A stretch of DNA of 64,000 nt from Brevibacillus dissolubilis. GTDB lineage: Bacteria > Bacillota > Bacilli > Brevibacillales > Brevibacillaceae. The DNA lies in contig NZ_VCNA01000017.1 of the NCBI RefSeq assembly GCF_006170445.1, positions 50,138-114,137 on the forward strand, given 5' to 3'. Numbering within the stretch: the first letter of the stretch is position 1; each line of letters opens with the position of its first letter. The notes beneath the pieces were generated by a model that searched no databases, had not been told where the DNA came from, and saw only the letters and a list, made by a program, of their open reading frames with translations. The position numbers were made by a program, and so were the translations under genes. This document shows, piece by piece, positions 8,498 to 16,835 of this stretch.

Positions 8498-9427
8498 ATG
8501 GAACACGAAGCGACGTTAAAGAATTCGGACAGCCCATTTCCATCGGCTACTGATACATTCATTCAAGAAAAAAGTGCAACGTGGAGAGATTATTGGCAAT
8601 TGACCAAGCCTGGGATCATTCTCTCTAACCTGCTGACCACCTTTGCAGGGTTTTGGGTGGCCTCTGAGGCGTCACCTGATGTGGCAACTCTCATCTTTAC
8701 AATGCTGGGTGCTGCTTTGATCATCGGCTCCGGTGGGGCGCTTAACAACTACTGGGATCGTGAACTCGATCAGAAAATGCAGCGTACCAAAAACCGGGCT
8801 ACCGCCACTGGCAAGGTTCATCCGCGAAATGTACTGGTTCTCGGGCTCGTACTCTTGGTTGCGAGTCTGGTGGTTCTCACGTTACTCGTTAATCCGCTTG
8901 CAGCTGTATGTGCACTGATGGGACATATTTTTTACGTACTCATTTATACACCTATGAAGCGTGTGACCACTCTCAATACCGTAATTGGCGGAATTTCCGG
9001 TGCGATGCCACCGTTGATCGGCTGGGCCGCTGTGACGGAAAACCTCGATCCGGGCGCATGGATTCTGTTTTTGATCCTGTTCCTCTGGCAATCCCCGCAT
9101 TTCCTCGCATTGGCGATGCTTAAAGTAGAAGACTACCGCAGCGGAGGTCTTCCGATGCTTCCGGTCGTAAGAGGCTTTGCTGAGACGAAGCGCCAGATGT
9201 TCTTCTGGGGGGCGGCACTCCTGCCGGTTTCTCTGATGCTTTTCCTCTATGCACCTGTCGGCTACGTCTATCTGGCGACCGCGACCATTCTCGGTGTGAT
9301 TTACCTTGTTCTTTTATTCCAAGGATTTAAGACCAAGGATGACATCGCTTGGGCCAAAAAACTGTTTGGCTACTCTCTGATCTATCTGACTGGTATGTGT
9401 GCTGCGATGATCATTAGTGCCATCTAG
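8498..9427 (+). CDS. ctaB: Protohaem IX farnesyltransferase (haem O synthase)
   Basis: A 309-residue integral membrane prenyltransferase (UbiA superfamily) that attaches a farnesyl group to haem B to give haem O for terminal oxidases. The signature NNYWDRELDQKMQRTKNR at about residues 82-99 contains the Asp-rich prenyl-diphosphate site, and the second region with FLILFLWQSPHFLALAMLKVEDY is also conserved. Nine or so helices follow the polar N-terminus. AAGGAG lies 13 bases before the ATG. ctaA follows in the same direction but after a terminator, so the two are separate or partly coupled units. The ctaCDEF oxidase genes are not in the window. Confidence 0.96.
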   Translation: MEHEATLKNSDSPFPSATDTFIQEKSATWRDYWQLTKPGIILSNLLTTFAGFWVASEASPDVATLIFTMLGAALIIGSGGALNNYWDRELDQKMQRTKNRATATGKVHPRNVLVLGLVLLVASLVVLTLLVNPLAAVCALMGHIFYVLIYTPMKRVTTLNTVIGGISGAMPPLIGWAAVTENLDPGAWILFLILFLWQSPHFLALAMLKVEDYRSGGLPMLPVVRGFAETKRQMFFWGAALLPVSLMLFLYAPVGYVYLATATILGVIYLVLLFQGFKTKDDIAWAKKLFGYSLIYLTGMCAAMIISAI

Positions 9428-9462
9428 TGCATGTTTGACACGTAAATTACAAATTTGCCATA

Positions 9463-9500
9463 GAAACATCTCTTGCAAAGCTTGAGATGTTTCTTTATTT
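9463..9500 (+). terminator. Rho-independent terminator after ctaB
   Basis: GAAACATCTC (9463-9472) pairs with GAGATGTTTC (9484-9493), followed by TTTATTTT. Confidence 0.8.
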
Positions 9501-9549
9501 TAAGATAGGGAACACATAGATCGTCATCCAAAACAAATGAGGGTTGAGA

Positions 9550-10545
9550 ATGGATAAATATTTCAAGAGGTTGGCAGTGCTGTCTACCGTCGTGATGTTC
9601 ATAGTCATGATTGCAGGCTCGCTCGTAACCAAGACCGGATCGGGTCTGGGCTGCGGAAATGACTGGCCGCTGTGTAACGGGAAGTGGGTCCCGGCTTATA
9701 CCATTGAATCGTTAATTGAATATACGCATCGTCTGACAACAGGCCTTGCGGGGATTGTCGTAATTGTTTTCTCTGTGTGGGCGTGGCTCCGTTACAAAGG
9801 GAACAAGGAAGTGCGGGGACTGGCGATCTTCGGCATGTTTTTTATCGTGGTGGAGTCACTGCTGGGCGCTTCTGCGGTTATGTGGCCGCAGTCTTCTCCG
9901 GTGCTTGCCTTGCATTTCGGATTCTCGCTTTTGGCCTATACGGGCGTCTTTTTGCTTACATTGTTCGCGCTGAATCGGGAGCGTTCGGCACCGATGATTC
10001 AGACGGAAGTGCCTTTTGGCGTAAAAGTGTACACCTGGTTTACTGCATTGTTCGCTTATGGCGTCATCTATCTCGGCGCCTATGTCAGACATACGGGCTC
10101 CAATCTGGCTTGTCCAGACTGGCCGCTCTGTCAGGGTCAACTCATCCCTGATCTGTCTGCGATGGACGGGAATGTCGGCGTCCAGTACTTCCACCGTTTG
10201 GCGGCGGGTGTCCTGTATTTGATGCTGATGGGTCTCTTCATCTACATCGCACGCCATTACCGCAATACCCGTCAAGACCTGTACAAGACCTCGAAGTACG
10301 TATTTATCCTGATCACTGCACAGGTGCTGAGCGGCGGCTTGGTCGTCTTCACCAAGCTCAACCTGTCGGCGACCATGCTCCACTCCGCGATTATCACCGT
10401 GATGTTCAGCTTATTGTGTCATCTCTGCATGCAAGTGATGAAGAGACCAGAGCAGGAGTATGAGGTGGAGAAGGTAGCGGTTGAGCAGGGTGTTGTGAAG
10501 AATTCGGGTAAAAAGACAGTAAAGACTGCAACAGAGACTGTGTGA
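9550..10545 (+). CDS. ctaA: Haem A synthase
   Basis: A 331-residue membrane protein that oxidises the methyl group of haem O to give haem A. The first half carries GLGCGNDWPLC with Cys35 and Cys42, then Glu57 and His60 in IEYTHR, the catalytic and haem-binding residues known from the Bacillus enzyme. The second half repeats the theme (NLACPDWPLCQG, VQYFHRLAAG), reflecting the four-helix duplication of the family. The ATG at 9550 follows GAGGG; a TTG two codons earlier is a less likely start. The stop codon lies inside the stem of its own terminator. The product works directly after CtaB encoded upstream. Confidence 0.96.
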   Translation: MDKYFKRLAVLSTVVMFIVMIAGSLVTKTGSGLGCGNDWPLCNGKWVPAYTIESLIEYTHRLTTGLAGIVVIVFSVWAWLRYKGNKEVRGLAIFGMFFIVVESLLGASAVMWPQSSPVLALHFGFSLLAYTGVFLLTLFALNRERSAPMIQTEVPFGVKVYTWFTALFAYGVIYLGAYVRHTGSNLACPDWPLCQGQLIPDLSAMDGNVGVQYFHRLAAGVLYLMLMGLFIYIARHYRNTRQDLYKTSKYVFILITAQVLSGGLVVFTKLNLSATMLHSAIITVMFSLLCHLCMQVMKRPEQEYEVEKVAVEQGVVKNSGKKTVKTATETV

Positions 10546-10571
10546 CGTAATGTCGCACGGTCTTTTTTTTA
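10535..10571 (+). terminator. Rho-independent terminator overlapping the ctaA stop
   Basis: AGACTGTGTGAC (10535-10546) pairs with GTCGCACGGTCT (10552-10563), followed by eight T residues. The ctaA stop codon is within the left arm. Confidence 0.85.
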
Positions 10572-10617
10572 TTGTATATATCTTTTTTCTCTTAATTTTT
10601 TATTTTTACTTCACATT

Positions 10618-10849
10618 GAGAGGGGAGCGGTTGGCAGGCGGAGGAGCCTTCTTGAAACCCTACCCAGCGAAGAAAACAACAAGGGCGTCTAGCTTCTTCG
10701 AATACGCTCAGGGGGAACAGTCTCACTCCCTTGAGTTACCCAGATGTTTTCCCCCGGCCAAGCCCTTGTTGTTTTCGCAGCGGACAGTCTTCCCTTCCTA
10801 CGAAGGGTTTCAAAAATGGGGACTCCGTCTGCCAACCGCTCCCCCTCTC
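10618..10849 (+). repeat. Structured intergenic repeat element, copy 1
   Basis: A 232-bp nested stem structure. Outer stem: 10618-10643 with 10823-10849, nearly perfect. Second stem: TTGAAACCC (10652-10660) with GGGTTTCAA (10805-10813). Third stem: 10667-10686 with 10762-10778, with a 3-nt bulge. Inner stem: GGGGGAA (10711-10717) with TTCCCCC (10749-10755). The conserved unpaired boxes are CCTACCCAGC (10659-10668) and CAGCGGACAGTC (10778-10789). Two further copies (46015-46241 and 54802-55020) have different stem sequences but the same pairing and boxes. Between the ctaA terminator and the element is a pyrimidine tract. It could be a structured RNA or a miniature mobile element; no coding potential is supported. 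Confidence 0.85.
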
Positions 10850-10897
10850 AACCCCCTCACAATTTGTCGAAAAGTTCCTGAAAAAGGAATCGAAATT

Positions 10898-10927
10898 TTG
10901 ACACTTTTTTTGAAATATAGCTAGTAA
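10898..10927 (+). promoter_or_regulatory. Probable promoter of the second M6 protease gene
   Basis: TTGACA (10898-10903), an 18-bp spacer and TAGTAA (10922-10927) about 90 bp before the GTG start. The -35 is perfect and the -10 is weak. The rest of 10850-11017 is AT-rich with no other feature seen. Confidence 0.5.
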
Positions 10928-11017
10928 TATATTAACTGAAGTGATAAAATCTTTTTTACAGAGAGTTTATTATTTTTGATTATCTTTTTTTAGCTTTTAT
11001 TAACAGGAGGGGTTTCT

Positions 11018-13375
11018 GTGAAAAAATGGGGCAAAAAAGTAAGTACAGCTCTTCTTGCAACCACTATGTCTCTTGGCGTATTGGGTGCGGCGTCTGCTAA
11101 TCCAGACTCTGAAAATTTTAACGTTCTCACACCACCTATGGACCTCAACATTGTGAATGAGGACTTGCTCATCCAAGCGCTGAAAGACCGTGGCGTAATC
11201 GCACCAAATGCGTCTGCTGAGCAAGCGAAAAAAGCCGTACAGGCATATATCAAACAAAAGAGCAAAGGCGGCTCTGTGAATGCACATGAAGGCGGCCACA
11301 ATGAAGTCGACGCAAAAGCGAAAGATTTCTTGACCAAACAAAAAGACAAGCTGACCAAGCAACTCAACAAAGGTCACGCTAACTTCAAAAAAGGCAAGCC
11401 AAACGGTGCTGTGAAAGTGGACGAAGCAAAACAAGCTCCGTACAATGGCGGCGTGCGTACAGACAAAGTTCTCGTACTTCTCACTGAGTTCGAAGACTTC
11501 AAACACAACAACGTTGATCAGCGTGACGGCTACATGTATGCAGACGATTTCAGCCGTGAACACTACGAAAAACTGATGTTCGGCGATGAATCGTTTACTC
11601 TTTTCAACGGCGACAAAATCGAAACCTTCAAACAATACTATGAAGAGCAATCCGGCGGAAGCTACACCGTTGACGGTTATGTATCCGACTGGCTGACTGT
11701 GCCTGGCAACGCGTCTTACTATGGTGACGACAACCCGGCAGGTGGCCACGACAACCTCAACCCAGGCGGCCCTCGTGACCTCGTGAAGCGTTCCCTTGAC
11801 GCAGCGGTTAAAGCAGGGATCAACCTCGCTGATTACGATGAATTCGACCTGTATGACATGGATGGCGACGGCAACCAAAACGAGCCAGACGGTCTGGTTG
11901 ACCACCTGATGATCATCCACGCAGGTACTGGTCAAGAAGCAGGCGGCGGCCAACTCGGCGACGATGCAATCTGGTCCCACCGTTGGACTCTCAATGGTGT
12001 ATACGCAGTACCTAACACCACTGCAAAAGTAGACTATTGGGGCGGCAAAATGGGTGCATACGACTACACCATCCAACCAGAAGACGGTGCAGTAGGCGTA
12101 TTCGCGCATGAATACGGTCATGACCTCGGCCTTCCAGATGAGTACGACACTCAATACACTGGTAACGGTGAACCGGTTCAAGCTTGGTCCATCATGAGCG
12201 GCGGCTCTTGGGCAGGTAAAATCGCAGGTACAGCACCAACCAGCTTCTCCCCACAAAACAAAGAATTCTTCCAAAAGCTGATGGGCGGTAACTGGGCAAA
12301 CATCGTGGAAGTGGATTACAAAGACATCGACCAAAACGGTATTGCTACCTTCATCGACCAATCTGTAACCAAGTCCAAAAACCCTGGTATCGTGAAAGTG
12401 AACCTGCCAGAAAAAGCGGTTATGGGCATCGAGCCAGCGTTTGGCGAAAACTACTACTACAGCACAAAAGGTGACGACCTCCACACTGTGGCGGCTACAC
12501 CTGAATTTGATCTGACCAATGCAACCAACGCAACCTTCTCCTTCAAATCCCTGTACCAAATCGAGACAGACTACGACTATCTGTATGTAGATGCGATCAC
12601 TGAAGATGGTCAAACTGTGAGCCTCGACGTACTCGGCGATGAAAACACCTCCGGCGACGGTGCAGATTCCACCAACGGCGAGTGGGTTGACAAGTCCTAT
12701 GACCTGAGCCAATTCGCAGGCAAAAAAGTGAAGCTCCAGTTCAGCTATGTAACTGACGGCGGTCTCGCTATGGATGGTTTTGCACTCGACAACGCAACAC
12801 TGACTGTAGACGGTCAAGTGGTATTCTCTGACGATGCAGAAGGCGATGCTACCTTCGCTCTCGACGGTTTCCAAGTATCTAACGGTCTTGATTACTACAA
12901 ACAACACTACTACCTCGAGTGGAGAAACTACGCAGGTGCGGACAAAGCGCTTGAGTTTGGCCGTGGCGTAAAATACAATTCTGGTCTCGTGGTTTGGTAT
13001 GCTGACAACAGCTACCTCGACAACTGGGTTGGCGTTCACCCAGGTGAAGGCTTCCTCGGTGTAGTTGACTCCCACCCAGAAGCAATGATCTTCAACCAAA
13101 ACGGCGTACCTGGTATCTCCCAAACCGGTCGTTACCAAGTCGCTGACGCAGCGTTCTCTCTCGATGCTACTCCAGCTTGGTATGTTAACACCCCTGCACG
13201 TGGTGAGTACAACTACCTGAGCCTCCCAGGCGTAGTAGAGTTCAACGATGCAAACCGTTACCAAAACGATATCATTCCAGACTCTGGCCGTATCGTTCCT
13301 AACCTCGGTCTCAAATTCCAAGTCATCGGTGAAGCGAAAGACAACTCCGCTGGTGCTGTTTGGATTCACAAGTAA
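11018..13375 (+). CDS. Secreted M6 metalloprotease, immune inhibitor A-like (copy 2)
   Basis: A 785-residue paralogue of the protease at 4113. It has a signal peptide (about residues 1-28, ending GAASA), a propeptide-like region with a Lys-rich stretch, and a catalytic domain with [11 protein letters not shown] (His364, Glu365, His368, Asp374). The segments [19 protein letters not shown] and FSDDAEGD match copy 1, and the C-terminal beta domain is shared. The GTG start follows a strong AGGAGGGG. Codon bias is as extreme as in copy 1. Both genes are monocistronic with their own terminators, so the duplication has kept separate control. Expected role: secreted protein degradation for nutrition or attack on antimicrobial proteins; the target is unknown. 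Confidence 0.93.
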   Translation: MKKWGKKVSTALLATTMSLGVLGAASANPDSENFNVLTPPMDLNIVNEDLLIQALKDRGVIAPNASAEQAKKAVQAYIKQKSKGGSVNAHEGGHNEVDAKAKDFLTKQKDKLTKQLNKGHANFKKGKPNGAVKVDEAKQAPYNGGVRTDKVLVLLTEFEDFKHNNVDQRDGYMYADDFSREHYEKLMFGDESFTLFNGDKIETFKQYYEEQSGGSYTVDGYVSDWLTVPGNASYYGDDNPAGGHDNLNPGGPRDLVKRSLDAAVKAGINLADYDEFDLYDMDGDGNQNEPDGLVDHLMIIHAGTGQEAGGGQLGDDAIWSHRWTLNGVYAVPNTTAKVDYWGGKMGAYDYTIQPEDGAVGVFAHEYGHDLGLPDEYDTQYTGNGEPVQAWSIMSGGSWAGKIAGTAPTSFSPQNKEFFQKLMGGNWANIVEVDYKDIDQNGIATFIDQSVTKSKNPGIVKVNLPEKAVMGIEPAFGENYYYSTKGDDLHTVAATPEFDLTNATNATFSFKSLYQIETDYDYLYVDAITEDGQTVSLDVLGDENTSGDGADSTNGEWVDKSYDLSQFAGKKVKLQFSYVTDGGLAMDGFALDNATLTVDGQVVFSDDAEGDATFALDGFQVSNGLDYYKQHYYLEWRNYAGADKALEFGRGVKYNSGLVVWYADNSYLDNWVGVHPGEGFLGVVDSHPEAMIFNQNGVPGISQTGRYQVADAAFSLDATPAWYVNTPARGEYNYLSLPGVVEFNDANRYQNDIIPDSGRIVPNLGLKFQVIGEAKDNSAGAVWIHK

Positions 13376-13400
13376 GTAGGATGAGCCTGTAAAAAGGCGG

Positions 13401-13442
13401 AAGAACCATAACCTCTTCATGGGGGTTGTGGTTCTTTTTTTT
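13401..13442 (+). terminator. Rho-independent terminator
   Basis: AGAACCATAACC pairs with GGTTGTGGTTCT around a short loop, followed by seven or more T residues. Confidence 0.85.
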
Positions 13443-13511
13443 ATGCTATGCATACGAACCTTCCACATCTTGGGTGAATACCCTGTAGGCAGATAAGGAG
13501 GGTTTTTGGGT

Positions 13512-14405
13512 ATGTTGCATGTGGTAAAAGCCAACGAAACACTTTCTGGAATCGCCAGACAGTATAGGACAACGATTGAAGCGATCCGGGGAGCCAATGT
13601 GATCTGCAATCCTGATTTTTTATTCGTCGGACAGCCGTTGATCATTCCCGAACCGAATCTGATCTTGCCTAAGGCTGGCGGGACTCCCTACTATGTCGTG
13701 TTTTATGGGGATAGCCTGACCTGTCTGGCTCAACAATTTTCTAAAACGGCAGAATCTTTGGCTCAGGCTAACGAACTGAGTGATCCGAATGTATTGCAGC
13801 CTGGGTCAGAGTTGCTGGTACGGTATGATCAAACGATGACCCAAAGGCAATTGTTTGAACTATGGAACCGAACCGCTCCGGATTGTGGAGGCTTGACCGG
13901 GCGGGAGATTATGAACAATTTCTATCTAAATACATTTACATGGGAATCCTTGGGGAGCAATGCTTACTTTTCCTTGGTTCAATTGCTGAGTCACCGATGT
14001 GTGCTTGTGCGTTATTTTACGGTGATGAGCCTCGGTAGGATCGGACAGGGGGCCAAGGTGCAGGATGCATTGGGGATGGCGATGGAGGACCCGGACCCGT
14101 CGGTTGCTCAGCTGGCTCAGCACGCTATGAAAAGGCTTCGGCTGGCTGTACGTTATACCAAGCGGATTCATGTGATGATCAGAAATGATAGCCTGCTTGC
14201 CGCTCCAGATGAATCAGCGGCCTCCGTACCAATTGCGAGTGGGACACCGATCATGGTGCTGCGATGGTTTGTTCCAAGTCCTACAGGAAGTGGGCGGGTG
14301 CACACCAACCCGCAAATCTATGATTTGGTGCAGGTGGTGGAGACGGGTCAGACGGGGTATTTGGCGAGGACTGGGTTTAATTATGAGGAGATTGGGTTTT
14401 TGTAA
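13512..14405 (+). CDS. Protein with two LysM domains and a C-terminal SH3-like region
   Basis: A 297-residue protein. LysM domain 1 is at about residues 2-48 (HVVKANETLSGIARQY to QPLIIP) and LysM domain 2 at about 60-108 (YYVVFYGDSLTCLAQQF to GSELLV). The middle (about 130-215) has helical repeats like HEAT units (RCVLVRYFTVMSLGRIGQGAKVQDALGMA). The end (about 220-297) looks like a small beta-barrel of the SH3 type. LysM binds N-acetylglucosamine-containing wall polymers. No signal peptide is seen, as in some spore cortex/coat morphogenesis proteins (SafA-like), so a role in the developing spore envelope is a guess. The ATG at 13512 follows AAGGAGGG. Confidence 0.75.
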   Translation: MLHVVKANETLSGIARQYRTTIEAIRGANVICNPDFLFVGQPLIIPEPNLILPKAGGTPYYVVFYGDSLTCLAQQFSKTAESLAQANELSDPNVLQPGSELLVRYDQTMTQRQLFELWNRTAPDCGGLTGREIMNNFYLNTFTWESLGSNAYFSLVQLLSHRCVLVRYFTVMSLGRIGQGAKVQDALGMAMEDPDPSVAQLAQHAMKRLRLAVRYTKRIHVMIRNDSLLAAPDESAASVPIASGTPIMVLRWFVPSPTGSGRVHTNPQIYDLVQVVETGQTGYLARTGFNYEEIGFL

Positions 14406-14421
14406 AAAAAGGGATAGGGAG

Positions 14422-14456
14422 AAACCTCAATCACTGTGGGTGAGTTGAGGTTTTTT
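14422..14456 (+). terminator. Terminator between convergent genes
   Basis: AAACCTCAA (14422-14430) pairs with TTGAGGTTT (14445-14453) followed by T residues; may act both ways. Confidence 0.8.
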
Positions 14457-14461
14457 CTGGG

Positions 14462-15424
14462 TTACTCTTCTCTGGATTTTTGATTGCGCATTAGAAATTC
14501 GGCGAACTGTCCACCGAGAGCGGCGAAAATAGTAATCTCCATTAATTTGGAAGAGAGGGCATGGGACATTTGGACGACCATAAACTTAGGTTCTGTGCTT
14601 ACGAATTCTTGGAATTTTGAGAGGTCTTCTGGTAAAGGCAGGGAATAGTGAATGCCGAAGGTGAAGAAGACATATTGGAAAAACGATAATTTGGGAGGAA
14701 CGTCCGTGGAAGTGGGATGGTTAAAGATATCTAAAGTTGAAGTATGTTCAAGAGAATATAACATGCCGAACATGAAATCTCCCAATACCATCAACAAAGC
14801 GAGTATAGAAACAAGAACAATCAATTGTGCTTTATTTGAATGGGATCGGTCTTGGATATTCTCGCGGTTGGGTTCAAGGAATAACTCTTTGTTACTCTTT
14901 ACAGTGAAAACGATACTAGTAATCAACATATGAACGATATAAAAAACCAGCAGGATTGTTAGAATCATATTCAGTATGGATGAATAGTGGTTTAAAGTAT
15001 TCCACCCCATTTTAAAGAGCATTCCATAACCTAGCAAAAAGAAAAGGATGGAAAAGAACTGTAACATAAATTTTACTCCAAGTGTTTGAAGATCTACCTT
15101 AGTAAACTTTGTTGAAAGGATATAGAATCCAATGCTAGGGAGCCAAAATAGTGAAGTTTCGGTTGGGAAGATTAGAGTGATAAAAGTTGCCGCCAAGATA
15201 AATTTCTTCGTGCGAGTCAGATTTTCTGTCAGATAGTATCCTCTGGGTCTTACATCAATCATGAAATAGACTAGATAGAACATCAGCAAAAAGTACATCG
15301 GTAATCTCGATGAAGCAATTAAGGTCAGAATATAGCATATGACAAAGCCGATGTTCAAAGGGGTTATTGAGTTGTGTGCAAAAGATTGAAGCGTATGGCG
15401 TACTTGATTGAGCAAAGGGATCAT
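14462..15424 (-). CDS. AT-rich multi-pass membrane protein of unknown family
   Basis: A 320-residue protein I do not recognise. It has about seven hydrophobic helices, with a polar stretch at about 180-200. Near the C-terminus FQYVFFTFGIHYSLPLPEDL is followed by a final helix, a layout reminiscent of the pore loop and second helix of two-helix potassium channels, but the TVGYG filter is absent. Base composition and codon use are clearly more AT-rich than the surrounding genes, suggesting a more recent arrival. AGGAG lies eight bases before the ATG. It is divergent from sbcD. No function is assigned. Confidence 0.7.
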   Translation of the reverse strand: MIPLLNQVRHTLQSFAHNSITPLNIGFVICYILTLIASSRLPMYFLLMFYLVYFMIDVRPRGYYLTENLTRTKKFILAATFITLIFPTETSLFWLPSIGFYILSTKFTKVDLQTLGVKFMLQFFSILFFLLGYGMLFKMGWNTLNHYSSILNMILTILLVFYIVHMLITSIVFTVKSNKELFLEPNRENIQDRSHSNKAQLIVLVSILALLMVLGDFMFGMLYSLEHTSTLDIFNHPTSTDVPPKLSFFQYVFFTFGIHYSLPLPEDLSKFQEFVSTEPKFMVVQMSHALSSKLMEITIFAALGGQFAEFLMRNQKSREE

Positions 15425-15578
15425 CTAATCTTCTCCTAAAAATATAAATAGTTTCCACTCGAGATATCGGTATAAATAGGATTTTATTAAATGTTTTGTC
15501 CCTCACTTTACCTCTCAGTTCGCCCCTATCTTCTGGTACAATAGAGGACAGCAAACAAATGATCGTAGAGGTGAAATC

Positions 15579-16835
15579 ATGCGGATTCTACACACGGCTG
15601 ACTGGCATTTCGGGCGCCTTTTGGAGGGACGGGACCGAAGAGTGGAGCAGGAGGCTTTCATAGATGAGTTGTGCGAGATTGTCGAGGAACAGAGAGTAGA
15701 GTTGGTTGTGGTCGCGGGCGACGTGTACGATTCAGTCAACCCGCCGGCGTGGGCGGAGGAATTGTTTTATTGGGCGATAGAGCGGCTGTCTGATGAAGGC
15801 AGGCGCGGTGTTGTCGTGATCGCGGGGAACCATGACCAGCCGGAGCGGGTGCGTGCGGCGGCACCTCTGGCACATAAGCACGGGATTGTGCTGCTTGGCT
15901 TGCCAAAAGAAGTGCCTTTTGTCAGCCGTGCGGATGCGCCGGTAGATAAAGTGCGGATCGTGGACGCAGGCTCATCTTGGTTTGAGATTGCGGTACCGGG
16001 TGTGGAGCATCATGCGGTGGTGCTGGCTTTGCCTTACCCGTCTGAGGCTAGGCTGAAGGAGCTGTTGAGTGAGACCTTTGATGAAGAAGAGATGCAGCAG
16101 GCGTACCATGAGCGGATTGCCAAGCTGTTTGCCGATCAGGCGGACAAGTTCCGTGACGATACGGTCAACCTCGTGACCAGCCACCTGTTCGTGATGGGCG
16201 GGGAGGAGACGGAGTCGGAGCGTCCGATTCAGATCGGGGGAGCGCATACGGTGTATCCGTCTGCTTTTCCAAAGAATGCTCATTATGTGGCACTTGGGCA
16301 CTTGCACCGATTGCAAAAGCTAAGTGATGCGCCGCTCGTCCGCTACAGCGGGTCACCGCTTGCGTACAGCTTTTCGGAGGCGGGCCAGAGCAAGGCGGTT
16401 GTGCTGGTGGACATCGTGCCAGGTGAAGAGGTCAAGGAAGAGATCGTCTATCTGCGCAGCGGGCGTCCATTGGTGCGGTGGAAGGCGACTGAGGGGATTG
16501 CTCAGGTGGAGCAGTGGCTGGCAGAGGAGCGGGACCGTGGCAGCTGGATTGACTTGGAGCTGCATGTGTCTGATGTGATCGATCCGGCTGAGTTTCAGCG
16601 TCTGCGCAAGATGAGCGAGGACTTCGTGAAGATCCAGCGTGTGCTGGTGGAAAAAGAGACAGATGAAGCGGCAGAGGAAGACGGCATGAAGCGCGACCAG
16701 ATGAGTCCGGAGCAGCTGTTCCGCCGTTTTTATGAGCGGAAGCGCGGAATGGAGCCTGATCCGAAGGTGCTTGAGCTGTTTTCACGCCTGATGGTCGGCG
16801 CGGGTAATATCGGCGGGAAGGAAGGTGACGCGTAG
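15579..16835 (+). CDS. sbcD: SbcD exonuclease subunit
   Basis: A 418-residue metallophosphatase-type nuclease, the bacterial Mre11 partner of SbcC; the complex cleaves hairpins and blocked DNA ends. The phosphodiesterase motifs are intact: DWHFG (Asp8, His10), GDVYD (Asp48), GNHDQ (Asn84, His85), then TSHLF and LGHLH. The C-terminal capping and SbcC-binding region follows. The start at 15579 has a GAGGTG site. The stop is directly followed, with no gap, by the ATG of sbcC, implying translational coupling. It opens a four-gene DNA-end-processing block sbcD-sbcC-addB-addA. Confidence 0.96.
   Translation: MRILHTADWHFGRLLEGRDRRVEQEAFIDELCEIVEEQRVELVVVAGDVYDSVNPPAWAEELFYWAIERLSDEGRRGVVVIAGNHDQPERVRAAAPLAHKHGIVLLGLPKEVPFVSRADAPVDKVRIVDAGSSWFEIAVPGVEHHAVVLALPYPSEARLKELLSETFDEEEMQQAYHERIAKLFADQADKFRDDTVNLVTSHLFVMGGEETESERPIQIGGAHTVYPSAFPKNAHYVALGHLHRLQKLSDAPLVRYSGSPLAYSFSEAGQSKAVVLVDIVPGEEVKEEIVYLRSGRPLVRWKATEGIAQVEQWLAEERDRGSWIDLELHVSDVIDPAEFQRLRKMSEDFVKIQRVLVEKETDEAAEEDGMKRDQMSPEQLFRRFYERKRGMEPDPKVLELFSRLMVGAGNIGGKEGDA

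Noticed and set aside
10550..10924. 124-codon plus-strand frame through structured repeat copy 1
   Set aside because: It crosses a terminator and a covarying stem structure; the other copies do not keep the frame.
11000..13645. 881-codon minus-strand frame across the second M6 protease gene
   Set aside because: Same shadow effect; no ribosome-binding site, no recognisable domain, and the plus-strand gene is certain.
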